DNA of 64,000 nucleotides from Clostridiales bacterium. GTDB lineage: Bacteria; Bacillota; Clostridia; Peptostreptococcales; Anaerovoracaceae. The position numbers were made by a program, and so were the translations under genes. The notes beneath the pieces are model-generated. The model ran no database searches. It saw only the letters and a program-made list of their open reading frames with translations, and had not been told where the DNA came from. Where the stretch lies: contig QXXF01000020.1 of the NCBI GenBank assembly GCA_009911365.1, positions 1 through 64,000 of the forward strand, read 5' to 3'. Positions 45,193 to 54,360 of this stretch are shown here, piece by piece (position 1 is the first letter of the stretch; each line of letters begins with the position of its first letter).

Positions 45193-46605
45193 ATGACAGC
45201 TTCTTTACAAAGGGAACTGGATTTCATCATTAACGCTATGGAGGATGGAATCTATATCGCAGATGAGCAAGGAATTTTCATCGCTATCAATGACGTGGCC
45301 GCACAATTAGAAGGAATCTCTCCAGAAATGTTCATTGGAAAGCACGCTTCCGCATTGGTTAACCCTGACCTCTTGGATGAAGATGAAGTAATCACGTTGA
45401 AAGTATTGAAAACAAAAGATGTTGTGCATCAATACAAAGAAAGCCACAATGGACGCAAAATCATGGTCACGGGAACGCCAATCTTCAAAGATAACATTTT
45501 ATTTCGTATTTTGATTCAGGAAAGAGACATTACTGCCATTACAAATCTGCAGCAAGAATTGGACAGCCTGACTCGCATCAAAGAAAGCATTGAAAACGAG
45601 CTGGCCATTTTAACAAAACGCTCTTGCCTGTCTTCAAAACTGATTTATAAAAGCAATCAGATGGATAAAATCGTTTAGATCTGCATGCGTATCGCCAATG
45701 TTGACACTACGGTTTTGATCACTGGTGAATCTGGAACGGGAAAAGGTGTATTGGCCAATTTGATCCATGAACACAGTTCACGGGCATCTCATAATTTCAT
45801 TAAAATCGACTGTACGGCTATCCCGGACAGTTTATTTGAATCTGAACTTTTTGGTTATGAACCAGGCAGCTTTACAGGTGCGAAAAAAGAGGGAAAAAGC
45901 GGTCTAATCGAATTGGCAAATCATGGGACATTGTTTATCGATGAAATCGGAGAACTCCCTCTGCGGCTTCAGACAAAACTACTGACCGTAATACAAGACA
46001 AAGCATTTTATCGTATTGGAGGCAATGCGCCAATCCCTTTAGATATCCGAATCATCACTGCGACAAACCGCAATTTGGAGGAAATGGTAGCAGCTCACGA
46101 ATTTAGAGAAGATTTGTATTACCGTTTAAGCGTAGTACCCATCATGATCCCGCCTCTGCGTGAACGTGCAGATGATATTTATCCCCTTATCATACATTTT
46201 TTAACTTTATTTAATCAAAAATATCAGTTATCTAAAAAATTTGCGCCAAAAGTTCTGGATTATTTCACAAACTATCCTTGGAAGGGAAACGTCCGCCAGT
46301 TAGAAAACACCATCGAGCGTTTAGTCGTGACAACAGAAGCAAACACTATAAAACCTGAGGATCTTCCTCTCGCCATCACGCAGCAGGCCATCTATGACAT
46401 TGCTGGCTTTGAGTCCTGCCAGACCTACGCCAGAGCCTTTGCTGATTTTGAAAAACACCTTCTGACCAATGTGATGCGTAATAGCTCCTCCACTAAAGAA
46501 ATGTCTGAAATTTTACAGATCGCACCGAATACGATCACCACAAAATTAAAAAAATATGGAATCAAGATTCCGTTTAAAAAGGGGCCTAAACATCACAGCC
46601 ACTGA
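45193..46605 (+). pseudogene. Sigma-54 enhancer-binding regulator with in-frame amber (locus 2)
   Basis: ATG 45193 follows AGGAGGTG. A PAS domain (about 8-120) ends at TAG 45676-45678, and the same frame then continues without a shift into the AAA+ domain: LITGESGTGKGVLA, ELFGYEPGSFTGA, GTLFIDEIGELPL, RERADDIYPL, and a Fis-type HTH ending APNTITTKLKKYGI. Across the stop the text reads MDKIV-stop-ICMRIANV, where relatives often have Q, so a CAG to TAG change is likely. Without readthrough or internal start (ATG 45685) the AAA+ domain is not made from the PAS start. A PAS-free activator could be made from 45685, though I see no strong ribosome site. Confidence 0.82.
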
Positions 46606-46631
46606 TAAACGAAGCGCAAACTCAGATTCAC

Positions 46632-46662
46632 CGCCAAAACTATTCTTGCCCCTATTTTGGCG
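46632..46662. promoter_or_regulatory. Hairpin after the locus-2 regulator
   Basis: CGCCAAAA pairs with TTTTGGCG. There is no T run, so it may be a weak terminator or a binding dyad. Another dyad, TTTGAT-CGA-ATCAAA, lies at 46723-46737, about 150 bases before the -24 element, and GTTGAAATTTCAAC at 46855-46868. Either could bind the activator; inference only. Confidence 0.35.
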
Positions 46663-46880
46663 ATGTTAATTCTGTATTTTCCAATCACTTTTTCCCTATC
46701 CTTTTATTCATATACTCATATATTTGATCGAATCAAAAAATTGATTAAACTCTTTATCTCTTTTAACCCAAGGTTTTGTGGTCCTTTACCCTAGAAATTG
46801 GCCTCAATTCTTTGATTGTATTACCAGCCGGCATTACACCCCTCTCTCAATTTTGTTGAAATTTCAACGGTTATAGGACC

Positions 46881-46896
46881 TGGCACACAAATTGCT
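46881..46896 (+). promoter_or_regulatory. Sigma-54 promoter (locus 2)
   Basis: TGGCACACAAATTGCT is a perfect TGGCAC-N5-TTGCT element with GG/GC at -24/-12 spacing. It stands 70 bases before the amidohydrolase start and right after the activator gene. Confidence 0.88.
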
Positions 46897-46965
46897 ATTT
46901 TGTAAGGCAGCAGATGGCTAATCCTATCATGGCTTCTGACAAAAAGTAATAGGAGGATAAAACAC

Positions 46966-48612
46966 ATGATGAAAAAAAAGCAATTATTGGTTCATGGCGG
47001 CAATATCATCACAATGGATGAAAATAACATTGTGGAAGCCGTCGCAGTCGAGGAAGGCACGATCATTGAAACAGGAAACATGGAACAATGCAGACAATCG
47101 CTGACTGGTGGTTTTGAAGAGATTGACCTAAAGGGGAAAACCATGCTGCCTGGATTCATTGATCCCCATGTCCATTTTCTCTACACAGGCATGCTGACAA
47201 GCTGGGCTGATCTCACTTACCCTAACTGTAAATCCATTGGCGATATGATCCGCATCTTGAAAGAATACGCAAAGACTCTTCCTGAAGACGTAGTGATTTG
47301 CGGCTATGGCTTTGATCAAAGAAAGCTTTTGGAAGAGCGTTATCCCACGACAAAAGATTTGGATCAGGTGGCTGCGGATCGCAAAGTAAAAATTATGCAT
47401 ATCAGCGGACACGGAATTGGCGTGAATTCTTATTATATGCAGACCATGGGCATTGATAAAAACACGCCGGACGTTGATGGGGGCGTGATCTTCAGAGACC
47501 AGGAAGGTAATCTGGAAGGTATGTTTTTCGATTCAGCCGCAGATCATCTTGTGGGGGAAAACGAAGTCAGGATCGGAAATCATGGAATCAATTGTCACGC
47601 CTATTATCCCATGGAAATGTACCTGGAATACATCAAAAAGGCACAAGATATGGCTCTGGCCGCAGGATTGACCAGCATCAACGAAGTGCAAGTCACAAGG
47701 TACGAAATGTCCGCCTACCAAGAGGCCCGAAAAAAGGGGCTGCTGAAAAGCAGGCTGGTATCCACATACTATTCCTGTTATTTCGATGAATTAAAAGACC
47801 TGGGTATGTGGCCTCGCATCGGGGATGATAAATTTATGCTCAATGGGCTAAAATTATATGCGGACGGCTCGCTCCTCAGTGGAACGACTTTTCTAAAGCA
47901 GGGATATAAACCTTGGATCAAGACGGCTGGGCACTTTTTTCATAAACCCCAGGAATTGATGGATCTGATCAAAGACGCAAATGCCCATGGCTTTCAGACA
48001 CTTACCCACGTGACAGGAAACGTGGCCATTGATTATATCATCCAAGCCGTACGGGAAGCAAGAGCCGAGCATCCGGAAATCCATCTTCGTCACAGGATTG
48101 AACACTGCGGCTTAGCAACGGAGGAACAGGTGGCGCAAATGAACGAACTGGATATTTGGCCAATCCCTCAGCCAATGCATTTTCATCTTTATGGCAAAGG
48201 CGTTGTACAAGCAGTCGGCGAAACCGGGGAAGATTACAATCCCTATGGCTGGTTCAAAAAGCATAACGTGCCGATCGTCATTTCCTCAGACTCTCCGGTT
48301 TCCACTCCTGACGTATTTACTTCCATTTATACGGCAGTCACCCGCAAAACCGCAGACAACGAGGTCATTGGCCCTCACCAGAAAATTTCCATCGAAGACG
48401 CATTGATGGGATGCACGCTCAATGCGGCGAAGGCCATGCATATGGAAGATAAAGTCGGATCTCTTGAATGTGGAAAAAAAGCTGATTTTCTCATTGTCAG
48501 CGATGATCCGCTCACATGCGATGTTGAAAAGATAAAAGACATCGAAATCTTGGAAACCTGGATAGACGGAAAGGTTGAATATACAAAAGGTGAAAATTAT
48601 GGAAAACAGTAA
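46966..48612 (+). CDS. YtcJ-like amidohydrolase (amidohydrolase_3 family)
   Basis: This 548-residue enzyme starts after AGGAGG. Metal-site motifs are visible: MLPGFIDPHVHF (HxH near 69-71), a late HIEHCG-type segment (RHRIEHCGLATEE) and ISSDSPVSTPD (aspartate near 441). The C-terminus has the usual AHMEDKVGSLECGKKADFLI-like beta domain. The family hydrolyses amides or similar C-N bonds; the substrate is not known. It is the first gene of a sigma-54-driven operon with a BCCT transporter, so it probably cleaves the imported quaternary-amine-like compound (inference). Confidence 0.88.
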   Translation: MMKKKQLLVHGGNIITMDENNIVEAVAVEEGTIIETGNMEQCRQSLTGGFEEIDLKGKTMLPGFIDPHVHFLYTGMLTSWADLTYPNCKSIGDMIRILKEYAKTLPEDVVICGYGFDQRKLLEERYPTTKDLDQVAADRKVKIMHISGHGIGVNSYYMQTMGIDKNTPDVDGGVIFRDQEGNLEGMFFDSAADHLVGENEVRIGNHGINCHAYYPMEMYLEYIKKAQDMALAAGLTSINEVQVTRYEMSAYQEARKKGLLKSRLVSTYYSCYFDELKDLGMWPRIGDDKFMLNGLKLYADGSLLSGTTFLKQGYKPWIKTAGHFFHKPQELMDLIKDANAHGFQTLTHVTGNVAIDYIIQAVREARAEHPEIHLRHRIEHCGLATEEQVAQMNELDIWPIPQPMHFHLYGKGVVQAVGETGEDYNPYGWFKKHNVPIVISSDSPVSTPDVFTSIYTAVTRKTADNEVIGPHQKISIEDALMGCTLNAAKAMHMEDKVGSLECGKKADFLIVSDDPLTCDVEKIKDIEILETWIDGKVEYTKGENYGKQ

Positions 48613-50173
48613 AAATAACAACACACAAAAAAAGCGAGCTTATGAACTCTGGTTGGTCATTGTGCCTTTGGGCGCAATCGCTGCCTTATCTGTATGGTTT
48701 TTGCTGCAGCCAGAACAAAGCGTAGCGAGTCTTACCAATTTCGGATCGTTCTTCGTTTCCAAAACAGGCTGGTTTTTTATGATTACCCCTCTCATTTTGA
48801 TCATATTAAGCCTGCAATGGGCATTTTCCAAAAAGGGCAAAATCAGAATGGGCGGACCGGAGGCAAAAGCCACTTACCCATTATGGAGTTATATCGGAAT
48901 GCTCTTCTGCGCCAGCCTGGCCGGAGGTTCCTGCATCTTTTCCATGGTTGAATGGTCTTATTACTATGCTGCGCCGCCTTTTGGCATCGAGCCTTTAAGT
49001 ATAGAAGCCGCCAAGTGGTCCATTCCATTTAATATGTTTCACTGGGGCATCACCCCTGCGTCCCTATACCTGCTTCTTGCCATTCCCTTTTGCTATATGT
49101 TTTATGTCAGGAAACATCAAACCCTGAAACTTGGAAACATGGTAGGCATCATGATCGGAGATAAGCCTTATCGAACTCCTGTCACGAAAATCGTGAATTT
49201 GATTTTCGTTATCGTTATTGTTGGTGGATTTGCCTGCACACTTGGATTAGGCATTCCAAACGTGGCAAACTGCCTGATGGCAGTCTTTGGTTTTAAAAAT
49301 GAACTTGTTGTCAGTATTGTCATCACTGTGGTCATTTCCTTGATTTTTTCGTTCAGTTCGTATCTTGGGCTTAGCAAAGGCATGTCCAAATTAAGTACCA
49401 TTAATATTGTATGGGCATTTGCCTTTCTGGCAGTAATCCTAGTAAGCGGCTCAACGATTTTCACATTGGAAAACAGCATCACTTCCGTTGGAAAAATGCT
49501 GAATGAATTCCTTACTATGGCCACAAATCTGGATGCCATTGGCCAATCTGGATTCGCACAGGTATGGACCATTTTCTTCTACAGTTATTCCTGGGCCTAT
49601 GTGGCAGTAATCGCTGTGCTAATCGTACGAATCTCTTATGGCCGGACATTTCGAGAAATGATCTTTTCTGTACTGCTGGGCGTTCCTGCTGGGGCCTGGG
49701 TTCTCATGGGAATCAATGGAAGTAATTCCCTTGACTATCAACTGTCAGGAAGACTGGATGTGGCTTCTATCGTGACAAACGAAGGTAATCATGCTGCCGT
49801 TGTCTCAATACTCGGCGAAACGATAATGGGGCCTGTTATCGGTGTCCTCGCTTTTGCGATCATGATCATCATGTTTCTTGCCACATCTCTGGATAGCGCT
49901 TCTTTGTCACTGGCAGAGGCCACTACTCTTGACAGTGAAAATGGAAAAGAACCCGCACCAATCTTACGACTGGTATGGTGCGTCATTCTGGCAGTGATCC
50001 CACTGATTATGACTGCGGTAGGCGCAGATCTAAACGCACTTCAGGCTTTTGTGAACGTTGCGTGTTGGCCCATCTTGATCGTTGGGATATATATGTGGGG
50101 AAAAACCATTAAATGGGCAAAAGAAGATCAGCCCACTATCGAGCAAATAACACCTGCTCAGAAAGAACATTGA
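48599..50173 (+). CDS. BCCT-family betaine/choline/carnitine transporter (locus 2)
   Basis: ATG 48599 follows AAGGTG and overlaps the amidohydrolase stop by 14 bases, so the two are coupled. The 524-residue protein has 12 helices and the family tryptophan/aromatic segment with NMFHWGITPASLYLL, SYSWAYVAVIAVLIVRISYGRTFREM and SLDSASLSLAEA. BCCT proteins import quaternary ammonium compounds with a cation, or exchange them for their products. The substrate is not visible. It is the complete version of the remnant at 35702. Confidence 0.93.
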   Translation: MENSKNNNTQKKRAYELWLVIVPLGAIAALSVWFLLQPEQSVASLTNFGSFFVSKTGWFFMITPLILIILSLQWAFSKKGKIRMGGPEAKATYPLWSYIGMLFCASLAGGSCIFSMVEWSYYYAAPPFGIEPLSIEAAKWSIPFNMFHWGITPASLYLLLAIPFCYMFYVRKHQTLKLGNMVGIMIGDKPYRTPVTKIVNLIFVIVIVGGFACTLGLGIPNVANCLMAVFGFKNELVVSIVITVVISLIFSFSSYLGLSKGMSKLSTINIVWAFAFLAVILVSGSTIFTLENSITSVGKMLNEFLTMATNLDAIGQSGFAQVWTIFFYSYSWAYVAVIAVLIVRISYGRTFREMIFSVLLGVPAGAWVLMGINGSNSLDYQLSGRLDVASIVTNEGNHAAVVSILGETIMGPVIGVLAFAIMIIMFLATSLDSASLSLAEATTLDSENGKEPAPILRLVWCVILAVIPLIMTAVGADLNALQAFVNVACWPILIVGIYMWGKTIKWAKEDQPTIEQITPAQKEH

Positions 50174-50213
50174 CTTCGCAGGCGGAACTATCCTATCGTC
50201 TAATTTCAAAATC

Positions 50214-50257
50214 AAGAACCCACCTGCAAGCACAATACTTGCGGGTGGGTTCTTTTT
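50214..50257 (+). terminator. Terminator of the amidohydrolase-BCCT operon
   Basis: AAGAACCCACC (50214-50224) pairs with GGTGGGTTCTT (50243-50253), with GCAAG/CTTGC inside, followed by T. It may also serve the convergent SDH gene. Confidence 0.9.
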
Positions 50258-50294
50258 ATCAATGATTCACATGATATTGCAAAAATCTTTTGCC

Positions 50295-51578
50295 TTATTT
50301 CAGCAGATCCAGCATAGCCTGTTCGTTTACCATGTCTGCGTATTCAGAATCCATTTCTCTGATTCCAGCAGGGAATTCATACTTAGCCAGTCTTTCTACG
50401 AATGGATCTGGATCAAAGTGTTCTGGTCCCCATGCGCCAGCGTCGCTCCAGATTCCTTTTGCGATGAGTTCCATCATGATAACTGGTCCTACAGCAGTCT
50501 GTGCTACTACAGAGTTAGTTGTGTACTTCTGGATGCAATCCTGGTTGTCAGCGACCTGATACAGATAGATGGATCTGTATTTTCCGTCTTTCCAACCTGT
50601 TACCCATGTACCAGCGCAGCCTTTTCCTGTCATAGTCATAGTTGCGTCTACTGGGCTAGGAATTACTTTGCAGACAAAGTCTCTTGGAGTAATTTCAGCG
50701 TCGCCAACCTTGATCTTTGTTCTCTTGTCAGCCAGGCCATATTCGTGGAGAACTAACAGCTTTCTTCTGAATTCAGCCGGTACGCCGTATTTGAACGTTA
50801 CGCGGTTGCAGTCGATTTCTCTTGGTACCAGCAGTACTTCTTCGTGCTCTACGTTTACAACTTCTACGTCGCCAATTCCGCCAGGGAAGTTGAACACTTC
50901 TGGTTCGGAGAACTGTTCTGTACAGAACCAGTGTCCTTCAGGATGTTCTTCGTTCTTTTCCCAAATTACTGGTGGCTGCAGGCATTCTTCGATAGTAGTC
51001 CATACGGAGAATCCAAAGTCGGAATCTGTGTTTCCATAGTTGTCGCCGTCTCTTACGTCTACGCGGTCGATCTTGTCAAACAGATGCTTCTGTGCATATT
51101 TCGCAAATACGTCAGCCATTCCTGGTTCAACGCCAGAACCGCATACAGCGATCTGACCGGAAGCTTCCCATTCCTTCTGCTTCGCAAACTGATAGTCACC
51201 CAGTTTGATGTGAGCCAGTTCATAAGGTTTTTCAGGATGCTCTGTTCCCAGTGTCATCGCACAGTCCAGATATCCGATCTTGCATTCGAGGCATGTATCG
51301 AAAATAGTTTCATTCATTCTTGGATCGCATGCGTTCATGGCAAATGTGATGCCATGTTCTTTTACAACCGCTTTGATGCTATCAGCGTCCATAGCGTTGA
51401 TCTGAGCTGGCACGAATTTTCCGCCACCGCAGATTTCGTTCGCTACTTTTTCCGCACGAGCCACGTCATAGTCCGCAACAACTACTTTTTCTGCCCAGTC
51501 GCCTTCTGCGCCTCTTCTCTTGATGATTGTAGCTGCTGATGTTCCTACGCCGCCGGCTCCAATAATAAGTAATTTCAT
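50295..51578 (-). CDS. Saccharopine dehydrogenase-like NAD(P) oxidoreductase (copy 2)
   Basis: The Rossmann N-terminus has LLIIGAGGVGTSAATI and the ADYDVARAEKVA strand-2 end. A GSGVEPGMADVFAKYA segment and the C-terminal SDH domain follow; 427 aa. It is distantly related to copy 1 (12101) and closer to carboxynorspermidine/saccharopine dehydrogenases (Lys9-like, COG1748). The substrate is not visible. The AraC-type gene upstream, on the same strand with a 119-base gap, is its likely regulator. Confidence 0.86.
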   Translation of the reverse strand: MKLLIIGAGGVGTSAATIIKRRGAEGDWAEKVVVADYDVARAEKVANEICGGGKFVPAQINAMDADSIKAVVKEHGITFAMNACDPRMNETIFDTCLECKIGYLDCAMTLGTEHPEKPYELAHIKLGDYQFAKQKEWEASGQIAVCGSGVEPGMADVFAKYAQKHLFDKIDRVDVRDGDNYGNTDSDFGFSVWTTIEECLQPPVIWEKNEEHPEGHWFCTEQFSEPEVFNFPGGIGDVEVVNVEHEEVLLVPREIDCNRVTFKYGVPAEFRRKLLVLHEYGLADKRTKIKVGDAEITPRDFVCKVIPSPVDATMTMTGKGCAGTWVTGWKDGKYRSIYLYQVADNQDCIQKYTTNSVVAQTAVGPVIMMELIAKGIWSDAGAWGPEHFDPDPFVERLAKYEFPAGIREMDSEYADMVNEQAMLDLLK

Positions 51579-51697
51579 CTTCTTTTACCTCCAAACATTT
51601 CTTAGATATATGTGATTCGTTTCTGATGATTTAATGTTACCAAAGGTATCTGAAAATTTCAACTATGGTTTTGCTCTAATACGATACTAATTTGCTG

Positions 51698-53236
51698 TCA
51701 TTTCCGATCTATGAGCAACAATTCTGCACTGAAACCTTTCAACGTGGCCCGTAGGCTCAAAGTATCCGAACTAGTAAACTCTGCGAATTCAATGACTGGC
51801 AGAGACGTCCACTGGCTGACCAGCTCTTCTCTCCTACTGTAAGTGCTGTGAGGGTGAATCTGGGCCTCCAAGTCAGAAATGATCTTGTGACGGAAGGTTT
51901 TGTACCTGGAAATGCGAAATTCACCGGAAAGCCCCGAACAGCGAGCCAGAAATTCGATCTCTTCCTCATACTTGCGGATGATGTTCAGCGTGTTTTCCTT
52001 GCTTCTGGTATTTTTCAAATCCGTTTCCACAGCTTCACTGAAATTGTAAACCAGGATGCTCAGATTGTTCAGGGAACCAGGAAACTTTGAGGCCGTGGTT
52101 ACCATATAGTTTGGTCCTGAGGCGATGACCGTCTCTCCCAGACTTATCAGCAGTTCGTAAGGACCGGCTACAGGCCGCATGTTTTCCCGCTCCATCAGCT
52201 CTTTCAGCCCGTTGGATTTTATCCGCTTTCCCATGTAATCATCCTCGTAGATATTCACGTCCACAATCACGGGCCTTGCCTTCTGCTTGTTGATGTAATC
52301 CGTGTAAACGCCTTTTACCTGTTGGCGGATGGCCTCCTCGATCTCCGTAGGCGCACTGCGCTCATACTGGGCCAACGTCTCCCGACTGCTGATCTTCCCA
52401 GTGAACTGCTTGCGGTATTCCAAAGGATGCATGCCATACCAGGTCTGGAAATGCTTGATATAGTACCGCACTGCGGAAAACCCTGTTTCTTCCGCGATCG
52501 CGCCGATCTTCTTGCTGGTCCCCAGCAGCAGCTTTTCCGATTCCTCTACCCTAATGAAACTGAGAAGGTCCTGGAAGCTCAGTCCCGTGGCTTCTTTGAT
52601 CACATGGGACAAATAATAGATGCTCAGGTGTTCCCTTTCAGCGATTTCATTCAAAGTCAGCTTGCGGGAATAGTTGTCGTACATGTAATCCGTGATCCGG
52701 TTCAGCCTGCCGGCCAGAATTTTATTTCCTTTGTTCTTCGCCTCGTTGACGAACTTTCCGTCTTCCATGACAAAATACTGAAAATCCGACATCAGACAGG
52801 CAATCAGGTTGTGGGCGCTTTCAATGACTTTATGCTCGTATCCATACCCTTTCTGTAAAATTTCCATCATGATCCGGGCTAGGATGCTGCGCAGGACTTC
52901 CAGGCTTTCGTCACTGTCATCCTCCATATCTGTAACGAAAAAGTTGTTCTTTAGGCTATCATAATACTTGGAGAAATAGCTTAGGTCCAGCTGGAGCATC
53001 ATGACCATGTTCGTTTCTCCAGTGCTGGTAAAGCTGTGCATCTCCCGATCATTGAGGATAAAAATGTCGCCCTGTTTGAGGGTATACGTGTAATATCCGT
53101 TCCGCAGGGTCACGCTCCCGTTCAAGACGTACACCACTTCCATGTCATCGTGAAAATGGATGGGATATTCTTCGATATTAGCCACTACCACATTGACGGG
53201 CAATTCATCTTTATAGATATTTTTTTCCTTTAACAT
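51698..53236 (-). CDS. AraC-family regulator with large C-terminal domain (copy 2)
   Basis: The cupin region (about 10-75, PIHFHDDMEVVYVLNGSVTL and KQGDIFILNDREMHSF) is followed by a double AraC HTH (about 178-278; LTLNEIAEREHLSIYYLSHVI and FSAVRYYIKHFQTWYGMHP). About 230 residues follow without catalytic motifs I can name. It is 512 aa, with the same architecture as the regulator at 13586. The start is preceded by AAGGAGG. It probably controls SDH copy 2 in response to a small molecule. Confidence 0.87.
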   Translation of the reverse strand: MLKEKNIYKDELPVNVVVANIEEYPIHFHDDMEVVYVLNGSVTLRNGYYTYTLKQGDIFILNDREMHSFTSTGETNMVMMLQLDLSYFSKYYDSLKNNFFVTDMEDDSDESLEVLRSILARIMMEILQKGYGYEHKVIESAHNLIACLMSDFQYFVMEDGKFVNEAKNKGNKILAGRLNRITDYMYDNYSRKLTLNEIAEREHLSIYYLSHVIKEATGLSFQDLLSFIRVEESEKLLLGTSKKIGAIAEETGFSAVRYYIKHFQTWYGMHPLEYRKQFTGKISSRETLAQYERSAPTEIEEAIRQQVKGVYTDYINKQKARPVIVDVNIYEDDYMGKRIKSNGLKELMERENMRPVAGPYELLISLGETVIASGPNYMVTTASKFPGSLNNLSILVYNFSEAVETDLKNTRSKENTLNIIRKYEEEIEFLARCSGLSGEFRISRYKTFRHKIISDLEAQIHPHSTYSRREELVSQWTSLPVIEFAEFTSSDTLSLRATLKGFSAELLLIDRK

Positions 53237-53370
53237 TTTTTATCCTCCTTGCTGTGAAGAAACTGCTTCTTTTATTCTTGATGAAACGAATCTGGCTTCG
53301 CCGCTTCTCTTCCAGCAGCGTGCTTTCTGATATGGCGTGAACCACACCCCCCCGCCTGCTGCGCGGCAAG

Positions 53371-54153
53371 TCAATCCTGACTTTGTTCTTTTGAACTGGA
53401 TTCCTTTACGCTGTCTACCATGTCGATATCCTTGTGAGGTGTTTTCCCAGTAAATGCCGTGATCCCGTCAAAGATCCCCTGGGCCAGTTTCTGCTGGTAA
53501 TCGCTGCTCTGCAGTAGTTCCGCTTCTTGGGGGTTTGACAAAAAACCGCATTCCATCAGTGCCAAAGGGCAAGACACTTCCTTAAAAAGAAAGGTGTCGT
53601 TCTTTGCCAGAGGTACCCGCTCCTTGCCGCTTTGAATCTGCGCCATGGTCTTTTCCTGCAGGTGCTCTGCCAGCAGTTTGCTTTTTTCTAAGACAGCCTC
53701 ACTCCCTCCTGAGCCAGGGTAAAAGGTTTGAAGCCCCCTGACTGAAGGATCTGCCGTAAAGCTGTTCAGATGAATGCTGATAGCTAGCAGCGGTTTCGTA
53801 TTTTTGATTAGCTCCCGCCTAGCTTTTAAATCTTGCGTCTTTTGACTGCGGATGGTACCGCTGCCTTCCTCCAAGGCTTTGTCCGTTTCTCTGGTCATGA
53901 CCACCTTCCAGCCCGCGGCCTCGGCCAAAGCCTTTACTTCCTCAGCGACCGCCAGATTGATATCCTTTTCTGACACGCCCCTGCTGCTGACCGCGCCGCC
54001 GTCCATGCCGCCATGACCTGGATCCAGCAAGAGCACATCACCGGCCATGACGCTCGCCACGCTCTTGGCAATGATCCCATATCCCGGTATGAGCGCAGCT
54101 ATCGCCGCAAGTACGCCAACGCAAATGACTGCCTGCGTCAATCGTTTTTTCAT
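53371..54153 (-). CDS. cwlD: N-acetylmuramoyl-L-alanine amidase, CwlD-like
   Basis: This 260-residue amidase_3 protein has an N-terminal membrane anchor or signal (about 8-30), the zinc motif LLDPGHGGMDGGAVSSRG, a conserved glutamate in SEKDINLAVA, a histidine in ISIHLNSF and the ECGFLSN motif. CwlD, with PdaA, forms the muramic-delta-lactam of spore cortex that germination enzymes recognise. Length and motifs fit CwlD, and cwlJ/gerQ-like genes nearby support a sporulation role. The C-terminus is charged and extended. Confidence 0.85.
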   Translation of the reverse strand: MKKRLTQAVICVGVLAAIAALIPGYGIIAKSVASVMAGDVLLLDPGHGGMDGGAVSSRGVSEKDINLAVAEEVKALAEAAGWKVVMTRETDKALEEGSGTIRSQKTQDLKARRELIKNTKPLLAISIHLNSFTADPSVRGLQTFYPGSGGSEAVLEKSKLLAEHLQEKTMAQIQSGKERVPLAKNDTFLFKEVSCPLALMECGFLSNPQEAELLQSSDYQQKLAQGIFDGITAFTGKTPHKDIDMVDSVKESSSKEQSQD

Positions 54154-54269
54154 AACTCCACCTCCACATATAGTAAATTGTATGAAGGGAAGTTCTTACT
54201 TATTCTATAGCAAATTAGTACATATTTATCATATTATATAACAAATTGATTTATTTGGACAGCCTAACA

Positions 54270-54299
54270 TTGACTTTTTTGCCGAATTTATATTACAAT
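54270..54299 (+). promoter_or_regulatory. Promoter of the alanyl-tRNA editing gene
   Basis: TTGACT (54270-54275), 18 bases and TACAAT (54294-54299) precede the start at 54361, in an A/T-rich region. It is divergent from cwlD. Confidence 0.6.
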
Positions 54300-54360
54300 T
54301 ATTTTATGAAATTTAATGCACTGTAGGATTCACGCATTGAAACAATGAAAGGGAGATGTT

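Noticed and set aside
45193-46605. Pyrrolysine-coding amber as the default explanation
   Set aside because: Many genes in the window end in TAG (for example at 15295, 33985, 35457 and 63542), and glutamine fits the interrupted position, so a point mutation is simpler. It is kept as a test, not a call.
50844-51539. Plus-strand open frame (231 codons)
   Set aside because: It is antisense to SDH copy 2 with no ribosome site.
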